DNA of 33,513 nt from an uncultured Lachnospiraceae bacterium (lineage in GTDB: Bacteria; Bacillota; Clostridia; Lachnospirales; Lachnospiraceae), in NCBI GenBank assembly GCA_904420225.1, contig CAJFUP010000040.1, positions 1 through 33,513 of the forward strand, in the 5' to 3' direction. Below are positions 17,562-24,120 of this stretch, one piece after another. The position numbers were made by a program, and so were the translations under genes. Position 1 is the first letter of the stretch; each line of letters begins with the position of its first letter. Below the pieces are notes generated by a model. That model was not told the DNA's origin. It made no database searches and saw only the letters and a program-made list of their open reading frames with translations.

Positions 17562-19348
17562 TAAAAATGCGGCTTGTGAACATGCTGTCGGATTCCAAAA
17601 AATATATCGCCCAAACGGTGATCTGGCAGTGGATCGCCCTTTTGTTTCAGATGGCGGCAGTGGCGGCAGTGGGTATTATGCTGGAACGTGTTTTATACGG
17701 GACTGCCCATGGAGGGGTGCTGGCGGTGACAGCCGGTGTGTTTCTAGTGTCCATGGCAGTGCGGTTTCTGTGTGATAAACAGGCTTCCCGCTCTTCATTC
17801 ATGGCCAGCACCGATGTAAAGACTGTGCTCAGGAAAACCATTTATGGAAAAATGCTTCGACTGGGAGCTTCTTACCGGGAGAAAATTCCCACATCGGAAG
17901 TGGTGCAGCTGGCGGCAGAGGGAGTGGAACAGCTGGAAATTTATTTTGGAAAATATCTTCCCCAGCTGTTTTATAGTCTTTTGGCTCCTTTGACATTGTT
18001 TCTTGTCTTATCCTTTGTGAACTTCAAGGCAAGTATTATTCTTTTGATTTGTGTGCCTCTGATCCCCATTTCCATTGTGGCAGTCCAGAAGTTTGCCAAA
18101 AAGCTGCTGAATAAATACTGGGGGATTTATACTGGTTTGGGGGACAGTTTTCTGGAAAACCTTCAGGGCCTGACTACGCTGAAAATTTATCAGGCCGATG
18201 AAAAAAAAGCCAGGGAAATGGATGAGGAAGCGGAGACATTCCGAAAAATTACCATGAAGGTGCTGACGATGCAGTTGAATTCCATCAGTGTCATGGATGT
18301 GGTGGCCTACGGCGGGGCTGCCGTGGGTATGGCGGTGGCGGTACAGGAATATCTGGCCGGGCATTTGGGATTGGCGGGAGCCCTGGCCATTATTCTGCTG
18401 GCCTCAGAGTTCTTTATTCCCCTCCGCCTTCTGGGATCTTTTTTTCATATAGCCATGAACGGTATGGCGGCCAGTGACAAGATTTTCCGTCTTCTGGATC
18501 TGGAGGAGCCGAAATCGGGCATGGAGATTCTGGAGAAAGAGGATCAGGAGATTACACTCAAAGACGTGGTGTTTTCTTATGAGAAAGACAGAACCATACT
18601 GGATCATATTACCCTGCATGTTCCGGCAGGTGGGTTTGTGGCCTTGGCAGGCGCGTCTGGATGCGGAAAGAGTACCATAGCCGGAATTCTCATGGGAAGA
18701 AATAAAGGGGCTGTCGGCAGGATTACTGTGGGAGGCACAGAAGAAAGAGGACAGGGAAGAAATGTGGCTCTTGAGGATGTAGCAGAGGAAAGCCTCATGA
18801 GGCAGGTGACCCTGGTGAGTCATAATAGCTATCTGTTCAAAGGGACGGTTCGGGAAAATCTGCTCATGGGAAATCCAGGCGCCACCGGCGCGGCCATGGA
18901 GGGGGCATTGAGAGAGGTGAATCTGTGGGCGTTTTTGGAAGAACAGAATGGTCTGGATACGGTACTTTTGGAGCGGGGATCCAATCTATCCGGGGGCCAG
19001 AGGCAGAGACTGGCGCTGGCAAGGGCACTTCTCCACGATTCTCCCATTTATATTTTCGACGAGGCCACGTCCAATATTGACGCGGAGAGCGAAGAGATGA
19101 TCATGAACGTGATCATGGGGCTTCGGGGGAAAAAAACTGTGATTTTGATATCCCATCGGCTGGCCAATGTGGTACATGCCGATTGCATCTATGTGATGGA
19201 TGGGGGAAAGATAGTACAACATGGAACCCATGGAGAGCTGATTTCTCAAGAAGGCGTTTATGCGAATCTGTTCGAAACCCAGAGGATACTGGAACAATAT
19301 GGAAGAAACCAGGAAGGAGAGAAGCAATGGAACGCAGAAGCGGAATAA
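17558..19348 (+). CDS. CydD-like ABC exporter subunit (membrane-ATPase fusion)
   Basis: Half of a heterodimeric exporter with an N-terminal six-helix membrane domain (to about residue 320) fused to an ATPase domain. Walker A is GASGCGKS (365-372), the signature is LSGGQRQRLALARALL and Walker B is IYIFDEATSNID with the catalytic Glu. The membrane domain contains FFIPLRLLGSFFHIAMNGMAASDKIFRLLD, close to the segment of CydD, which with CydC exports cysteine and glutathione or loads haem-related cofactors for cytochrome bd. The start ATG overlaps the previous stop; an ATG three codons on is an alternative. No cydAB lies nearby, so CydD-like rather than CydD is used. Confidence 0.85.
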   Translation: MIKMRLVNMLSDSKKYIAQTVIWQWIALLFQMAAVAAVGIMLERVLYGTAHGGVLAVTAGVFLVSMAVRFLCDKQASRSSFMASTDVKTVLRKTIYGKMLRLGASYREKIPTSEVVQLAAEGVEQLEIYFGKYLPQLFYSLLAPLTLFLVLSFVNFKASIILLICVPLIPISIVAVQKFAKKLLNKYWGIYTGLGDSFLENLQGLTTLKIYQADEKKAREMDEEAETFRKITMKVLTMQLNSISVMDVVAYGGAAVGMAVAVQEYLAGHLGLAGALAIILLASEFFIPLRLLGSFFHIAMNGMAASDKIFRLLDLEEPKSGMEILEKEDQEITLKDVVFSYEKDRTILDHITLHVPAGGFVALAGASGCGKSTIAGILMGRNKGAVGRITVGGTEERGQGRNVALEDVAEESLMRQVTLVSHNSYLFKGTVRENLLMGNPGATGAAMEGALREVNLWAFLEEQNGLDTVLLERGSNLSGGQRQRLALARALLHDSPIYIFDEATSNIDAESEEMIMNVIMGLRGKKTVILISHRLANVVHADCIYVMDGGKIVQHGTHGELISQEGVYANLFETQRILEQYGRNQEGEKQWNAEAE

Positions 19349-21015
19349 AAGTGATGGCGCAGCTCGTCGGCTTGGTGAAGCCGTTGGTTCATGTGATGGC
19401 AGCAGCCATTTTTCTTGGAGTGACCGGATATCTTTGTGCCATTTTTTTGACGATTTTGGCGGGGAATGGTTTGATTCATGTGATACTTCAAAAGGGACTG
19501 GCAGTGGAAACAAAGAGCGGCCTGTGGGAGTTGTCCATTCCGGTGCTGGCGGGATGTATGGCGGTGCTGGCAGTGTTTAGAGGAATTCTCCACTACGGAG
19601 AACAGGCCTGCAATCATTTCATAGCCTTTAAGCTGCTGGCCATCATACGGCATCGCGTCTTTGCGGCCCTTAGAAAACTCACGCCGGCCAAACTGGAGGG
19701 ACGGGATAAGGGAAATCTCATATCCATCCTCACCAGCGATATTGAACTTTTGGAAGTGTTTTACGCTCATACCATCTCTCCCATTGTCATTGCTGTTCTC
19801 ACATCTCTAATCATGGTTTTTTACATTGGCACTTATCACGCCATGGCGGGGATTCTGGCGGCTGCGGCTTACATCACTGTGGGACTGGCGCTGCCGTTGT
19901 GGAATGGAAAACGAGGTGGAAGGCTGGGAATGAAATTTCGAAACGAATTCGGTGATCTGAATAGTTTTGTTTTGGATTCCCTTCGGGGACTGGAAGAGAC
20001 CATTCAGTATGGGCAGGGACAGCAGAGAAGCTGTGAGATGGAAGCGCGTTCCCGGGAATTGGGAAAACTTCAGAGCCGGTTAAGCGGCATGGAGGGGACT
20101 CTGCGGGCGGTTACTGATTTGACTATTTTGTTCTTTTCCTTTGCCATGCTGTTTCTCATGGTATTTTTGTACCAACACGGCATGGTGGGATTTGACGGAG
20201 CTGTGGTGGGAACCATCGCCATGATGGGATCCTTTGGGCCGACGGTGGCACTTTCCAGCCTGTCCAATAACCTGAATCAGACGCTGGCCAGTGGGGAACG
20301 TGTGCTTTCCGTGCTGGAGGAATCCCCCCAGGTGGAAGAAGTCAGCAATAGGGCGGAACTGATTTTTGACGGCGCCCAGTGCCGCCATGTTTCTTTTTCC
20401 TACGGGGAAGAGAAAATTCTGGACCAGGTATCCCTGGAGTTTCCCCGGGGAAGCATCCTGGGAATCCATGGAAAGAGCGGCTCTGGAAAATCCACACTGT
20501 TGAAATTACTGATGCGTTTTTGGGATCCGCAGGCGGGGCAGGTGGCCATTTCCGGCCGTGATGTGAAGGAAATCAACACATCCAATTTGAGAGATATGGA
20601 GGGATATGTGACCCAGGAGACCTATCTGTTCCATGATTCCATCGCCTTCAACATCGGTCTGGGAAAACCGGGGGCTTCCAGGGAAGAAATTGTGGAAGCA
20701 GCCCAAAAAGCCTCCATTCATCAATGGATCCAGTCGCTTCCCATGGGGTATGACACGCCGGTGGGGGAGCTGGGGGATACCCTTTCCGGCGGTGAGCGTC
20801 AGAGAATCGGCGTGGCCAGGGCATTTCTTCATGATGCCCCCTTTCTTCTGCTGGACGAACCCACCAGTAATTTGGATTCCCTCAATGAAGGTATTATTCT
20901 GAAATCGCTGCGGGAAGCCTGTGCAGAGAAAACAGTGGTTTTGGTTTCCCACCGGGAATCCACCATGAATATAGCCAACGTGGTGTACCGCATGGAAAAC
21001 GGAAGAAATTCGTGA
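19327..21015 (+). CDS. CydC-like ABC exporter subunit (membrane-ATPase fusion)
   Basis: Second half of the heterodimeric exporter. The membrane domain covers about residues 1-330, and the ATPase domain has Walker A GKSGSGKST (382-390), signature LSGGERQRIGVARAFL and Walker B FLLLDEPTSNLD with the catalytic Glu. The opening MAQLVGLVKPLVHVMAAAI recalls CydC. The true start is ATG 19327, inside the previous gene with a 22-base overlap, preceded by AAGGAGAG; the open frame upstream is shadow sequence. Length 562 residues. Tight coupling with the preceding two genes indicates a fixed stoichiometry. Substrate is not predictable: thiols, peptides, amino acids or a tetrapyrrole are all possible. Confidence 0.84.
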   Translation: MERRSGIKVMAQLVGLVKPLVHVMAAAIFLGVTGYLCAIFLTILAGNGLIHVILQKGLAVETKSGLWELSIPVLAGCMAVLAVFRGILHYGEQACNHFIAFKLLAIIRHRVFAALRKLTPAKLEGRDKGNLISILTSDIELLEVFYAHTISPIVIAVLTSLIMVFYIGTYHAMAGILAAAAYITVGLALPLWNGKRGGRLGMKFRNEFGDLNSFVLDSLRGLEETIQYGQGQQRSCEMEARSRELGKLQSRLSGMEGTLRAVTDLTILFFSFAMLFLMVFLYQHGMVGFDGAVVGTIAMMGSFGPTVALSSLSNNLNQTLASGERVLSVLEESPQVEEVSNRAELIFDGAQCRHVSFSYGEEKILDQVSLEFPRGSILGIHGKSGSGKSTLLKLLMRFWDPQAGQVAISGRDVKEINTSNLRDMEGYVTQETYLFHDSIAFNIGLGKPGASREEIVEAAQKASIHQWIQSLPMGYDTPVGELGDTLSGGERQRIGVARAFLHDAPFLLLDEPTSNLDSLNEGIILKSLREACAEKTVVLVSHRESTMNIANVVYRMENGRNS

Positions 21016-21020
21016 AACGG

Positions 21021-21049
21021 TTGGCAAATACCAAAATTTATGCTATTCT
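21021..21049 (+). promoter_or_regulatory. Candidate extended -10 promoter for the phosphofructokinase gene
   Basis: TTGGCA (21021-21026) and TATTCT (21044-21049) lie 17 bp apart, with a TGC extended -10 element. Transcription would start near 21056 and run through the large hairpin at 21066-21140 before the gene. Confidence 0.5.
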
Positions 21050-21065
21050 TATAGCAAGGCTTTTA

Positions 21066-21140
21066 CGAAACAGCCCTAATCCGGCGGCCATGGCAAAGTC
21101 ATTTTTGCCGGTATTTGGTTCCGGGTTAGGGCTGATTTCG
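21066..21140 (+). terminator. Large imperfect hairpin between the exporter operon and pfk
   Basis: A 14-bp stem (21071-21084 with 21121-21134, one wobble) is extended by five more pairs (21066-21070 with 21136-21140) across one bulged base. A GGCAAA/TTTGCC pair sits in the loop. Only TTTAG follows, so a clean T-tract is missing. It may terminate the exporter operon, or act as a leader structure for pfk if the promoter at 21021-21049 is real. Confidence 0.5.
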
Positions 21141-21195
21141 TTTAGCATATCATTTTGTTGGCTGTTAAAAAAATAATTTCAGGGAGGAGATCAGC

Positions 21196-22458
21196 ATGAC
21201 AAAATTGAAAGGAAATGTGATTGTGGGGCAGTCAGGAGGTCCCACAGCGGTTATCAATTCCAGTTTGGTGGGCGTTTACAAGACGGCAAAAGATTTGGGA
21301 GCCCCCAAAGTGTATGGAATGCTCAATGGAATCAGGGGACTATTGGAAGAACGGTATGTGGATCTTTCCAATCATATTCAGTCAGATTTGGATATTGAAT
21401 TGCTGAAAAGGACGCCGTCTTCATTTTTGGGTTCCTGTCGCTACAAGCTGTCGGAGCCAGCAGTGGGGAATCCAGAGTTTGAAAGGATATTTGACATTCT
21501 CAAACGCCTGGGAGTGGAGTATTTTTTCTATATTGGCGGAAATGATTCCATGGATACCATAAAAAAACTTTCCGATTATGGGGAGATGATGGGATCTTCC
21601 ATTCGTTTCATGGGTGTGCCCAAGACCATCGATAATGATCTGGACGTAACGGACCACACGCCTGGATATGGCAGTGCGGCGAAATACATTGCCTCCATCA
21701 CAAAAGAGATCATACGAGACGGTCTTGTGTATGGGACAGAAAGTGTAACCATCATCGAAATCATGGGGCGCAATGCCGGATGGCTGGCCGGGGCGGCTTC
21801 CTTGGCAGAGGGAGAGGACTGTGAGGGGCCGGATTTGATTTTCCTGCCAGAAGTGGCGTTTGACATGGAGCATTTTGTGGAGAAGATAAAAGAGCTGCAG
21901 AAAGTGAAAAAATCCATTGTTATCGCCATATCAGAAGGAATTCATTTGGCAGATGGCCGCTATGTGGCAGAGTTGGGCGCGGATTTGGGAAAAGCTGACG
22001 CCTTTGGTCACAAGACGCTGACGGGAGCGGCCACATATCTTGCCAGGGAGATTGGGAAGAGGCTGGACTGCAAAAGCAGGGCCATTGAATTCAGTACTCT
22101 GCAGCGGTGTGCATCCCATATCGTCTCCAGAGTGGACATTACGGAAGCGTTCCAGGTGGGAGGCGCGGCTGTGAAAGCGGCCATGGAAGGGGAAACCGGA
22201 CAGATGATTATCTTAAAGCGCGTGTCGGAAGACCCGTACATCTGTATCACAGATACTTATGATGTCCATAAGATTGCCAATGTGGAGAAGAAGGTTCCCA
22301 GAGAGTGGATCAACGAGAGCGGTGATTTTGTGACGGAAGAGTTTCGGCATTATGTACGGCCTTTGATTCAGGCAGAGCTGACGCCCATCATGGTGGACGG
22401 CCTGCCCCGCCATTTGACGCTGCGGGATAAGGCGTATAAAAGGTATGAGGAAAAATAA
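21196..22458 (+). CDS. Phosphofructokinase with pyrophosphate-type active-site residues
   Basis: Phosphorylates fructose-6-phosphate to fructose-1,6-bisphosphate in glycolysis. Family motifs are VGQSGGPTAVINSS (10-23), the phosphoryl-donor loop GGNDS (114-118) and PKTIDND (142-148) with catalytic Asp146. Asp117 and Lys143 occupy the two positions that in ATP enzymes are Gly (GGDGS and PGTIDND). Asp and Lys there are the established marks of pyrophosphate use, so a reversible PPi-dependent reaction is inferred. Unusually, the preceding residue 116 is Asn where nearly all PFKs have Asp. Length 420 residues fits the clostridial PPi-type group. GGGAGGAG lies before the ATG. It appears to be a single-gene unit with a following terminator. 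Confidence 0.92.
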   Translation: MTKLKGNVIVGQSGGPTAVINSSLVGVYKTAKDLGAPKVYGMLNGIRGLLEERYVDLSNHIQSDLDIELLKRTPSSFLGSCRYKLSEPAVGNPEFERIFDILKRLGVEYFFYIGGNDSMDTIKKLSDYGEMMGSSIRFMGVPKTIDNDLDVTDHTPGYGSAAKYIASITKEIIRDGLVYGTESVTIIEIMGRNAGWLAGAASLAEGEDCEGPDLIFLPEVAFDMEHFVEKIKELQKVKKSIVIAISEGIHLADGRYVAELGADLGKADAFGHKTLTGAATYLAREIGKRLDCKSRAIEFSTLQRCASHIVSRVDITEAFQVGGAAVKAAMEGETGQMIILKRVSEDPYICITDTYDVHKIANVEKKVPREWINESGDFVTEEFRHYVRPLIQAELTPIMVDGLPRHLTLRDKAYKRYEEK

Positions 22459-22515
22459 AAGCATTTAAATGACGTATCTAATGGCAGGAAGAATGGCTGT
22501 TGGAATACAGCAGAG

Positions 22516-22552
22516 GGAGACGCTGTTTCTTTCAGGAGACGGCGTCTCTTTG
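22516..22552 (+). terminator. Intrinsic terminator after phosphofructokinase
   Basis: A 10-bp stem (22518-22527 with 22540-22549, one wobble) encloses a 12-base loop and can be extended by two G-T pairs at its base. CTCTTTGC follows, so the T-tract is short. It separates pfk from the DUF3842-lrgAB unit. Confidence 0.6.
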
Positions 22553-22594
22553 CGGGGGCCATTCTTTCTGTGATGCAATATTAAGGAGGATAAT

Positions 22595-23023
22595 TTGAAA
22601 ATAGTTGTAATCGACGGACAGGGAGGGAAAATGGGATGCGCGGTGATCGCTGCGGTGAAGCGGAAGTTTCCAGGTCAGGCCATATACGGGATTGGCACCA
22701 ACAGCATCGCCACAGCGGCCATGCTGAAGGCGGGAGCAGACTATGGGGCCACCGGGGAGAATCCTGTGGTGGTGGCTTGCCGGGATGCTGACGTGGTGAT
22801 CGGTCCTTTGGGGATTGTCATTGCCGATTCCCTGACAGGAGAGGTGACACCCAAGATGGCCTGCGCCGTGGGCCAGAGCCGGGCGTATAAGCTGTTTCTT
22901 CCGGTGAACCGGTGCAATCACTGGGTGGCTGGTACAGAAAACTTGCCTCTGGGAGAGTATATTCGCCAAGTGGTGGAGCGCCTGGAAGAGTGGAGAGAAG
23001 AACAGGAGAATGGAGCGGACTAA
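22595..23023 (+). CDS. DUF3842 family protein
   Basis: Conserved clostridial protein of unknown function, 142 residues. The N-terminus IVVIDGQGGKMGCAVIAAV looks like a Rossmann-type beta-alpha-beta nucleotide-binding loop. The next segments, GIGTNSIATAAMLKAGADYGATGENPVVV, DVVIGPLGIVIADSLTGEVTPKMA and LFLPVNRCNHWVAGTEN, are the family's signature blocks. No catalytic residues are assigned in the family as far as I know. The start is a TTG five bases after AAGGAGG; no ATG fits. The gene ends three bases before the lrgA start, so it is very likely co-expressed with lrgAB. A regulatory or metabolite-sensing role linked to LrgAB is inference only. Confidence 0.85.
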   Translation: MKIVVIDGQGGKMGCAVIAAVKRKFPGQAIYGIGTNSIATAAMLKAGADYGATGENPVVVACRDADVVIGPLGIVIADSLTGEVTPKMACAVGQSRAYKLFLPVNRCNHWVAGTENLPLGEYIRQVVERLEEWREEQENGAD

Positions 23024-23026
23024 TCG

Positions 23027-23413
23027 ATGAAATATGTAAACCAATTCTTGATTATTTTGGGGTTTTCTTTTGTGGGAGAGCTGATTCACGCCGCGCTGCC
23101 TTTGCCGGTACCAGCCAGTGTATATGGTCTGGTACTTTTGTTTGTTTGTCTGCAGGCGGGGATTGTGAAACTGAACCAGGTGGAGCAGGCCGCAGATTTT
23201 TTTCTGCAGATTATGCCAGTGTTGTTCATCAGCGCGTCCGTCAGTCTTATGAACATCATCAGCGATATCCTTGGGAGCTTGGCTGCAATTGTGATTATCA
23301 CGGCAGTGAGTACCTTTGTGGTCATGGGTGTGACGGGGAAGACGGCTCAGTTTATGATCGAGAGAAAAGAGAGAAAAGAGAGAAAAGAGGCGAGAAAACA
23401 TGGACTTCAATGA
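23027..23413 (+). CDS. CidA/LrgA family membrane protein
   Basis: Holin-like small membrane protein with four hydrophobic segments. LrgA partners LrgB; the pair is linked to murein hydrolase control in Staphylococcus and to pyruvate uptake in Bacillus (PftAB) and Streptococcus. The family core LPLPVPASVYGLVLLFVCLQ (about 25-44) and DFFLQIMPVLFISASVSLM (about 57-75) are evident. Length 128 residues. The C-terminal tail is highly charged, with the triplet Glu-Arg-Lys repeated three times from a 9-bp DNA repeat. The GGAG upstream lies about 11 bases from the ATG. Its last 14 bases overlap lrgB. Confidence 0.88.
   Translation: MKYVNQFLIILGFSFVGELIHAALPLPVPASVYGLVLLFVCLQAGIVKLNQVEQAADFFLQIMPVLFISASVSLMNIISDILGSLAAIVIITAVSTFVVMGVTGKTAQFMIERKERKERKEARKHGLQ
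23361..23387 (+). repeat. Three tandem copies of a 9-bp repeat (AGAGAAAAG)
   Basis: Three exact head-to-tail copies of AGAGAAAAG encode the charged tail of the LrgA-like protein. They also supply the purine-rich sequence just upstream of the lrgB start. The period is a multiple of three, so copy-number change would lengthen or shorten the tail without a frameshift. Confidence 0.9.
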
Positions 23414-24089
23414 AATGCTGGGGGATTCGCTGTTTTTCGGTTTCTTTTTGAGCCTGTTTTGCTATTGGCTGGCCACCAAAATAGCCAAGCGTTTCCCTTA
23501 TACCATTCTGAACCCGCTGCTTTTGTCAGCTATTTTTGTGGCGGCCATACTCTTGGTATTCCATATTGATTATGAGACGTATGACTTGGGAGCCCAGTAT
23601 CTTTCTTATCTGCTGACTCCGGCCACCATCTGTCTGGCAGTTCCCATGTACCGCCAGATTCGAATTTTGCGGACTCATCTGGCAGCCATTCTCTGCAGTA
23701 TGTTTGCCGGGTGTGTGGCCTGCGCCCTGGTGATTTTGTCCATGTCCTGGCTGTTTCACCTGGATCCGGAGATTTATCATGCCCTCCAGCCCAAATCCAT
23801 CACCACGGCCATTGCCATGGGTGTGGCGGAAGAAGCGGGGGCGGACAGTACCATCACAGTGGCTGCCGTTATTATGACAGGGTTGCTGGGGGCCATGGGA
23901 GCCAAAGGGTTCTGCCGTTTTCTGAAAATTACCCATCCTGTGGCCGTGGGATTGGCCTGCGGCAATGCTGCCCATGCCATCGGTACCAGCAAGGCGCTGG
24001 AGTTTGGTGAAGTGGAGGGAGCCATGAGCAGTCTGGCCATTGTGACGGCCGGAATTATGACCGTGATTCTAGTTCCCCTGTTTGCCTAG
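23400..24089 (+). CDS. LrgB family membrane protein
   Basis: Polytopic partner of the LrgA-like protein, 229 residues with roughly seven hydrophobic segments. Family blocks are PYTILNPLLLSAIFVA (33-48), LLTPATICLAVPMYRQ, and QPKSITTAIAMGVAEEAGADSTITVAAVIMTGLLGA. Near the C-terminus comes ACGNAAHAIGTSKALEFGEVEGAMSSLAI. The last two are the conserved LrgB core. The start overlaps lrgA by 14 bases. No regulator such as lytSR lies nearby. Transcription probably ends at the hairpin 24190-24217, which lies inside the antisense protease gene. Metabolite transport (pyruvate or a similar acid) and autolysis control are the two known types of role. Confidence 0.92.
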   Translation: MDFNEMLGDSLFFGFFLSLFCYWLATKIAKRFPYTILNPLLLSAIFVAAILLVFHIDYETYDLGAQYLSYLLTPATICLAVPMYRQIRILRTHLAAILCSMFAGCVACALVILSMSWLFHLDPEIYHALQPKSITTAIAMGVAEEAGADSTITVAAVIMTGLLGAMGAKGFCRFLKITHPVAVGLACGNAAHAIGTSKALEFGEVEGAMSSLAIVTAGIMTVILVPLFA

Positions 24090-24120
24090 GGGAACGGGAT
24101 ATGTCGGTCATCCCTGCTCT

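Noticed and set aside
22532-23410. 292-codon - strand open frame opposite the DUF3842 and lrgA genes
   Set aside because: It spans two convincing + strand genes, has low-complexity His/Gln/Arg composition and no ribosome-binding site.
24072-24095. GTTCCCC/GGGGAAC hairpin over the lrgB stop codon
   Set aside because: It has no T-tract on either strand, and a far better terminator lies at 24190-24217.
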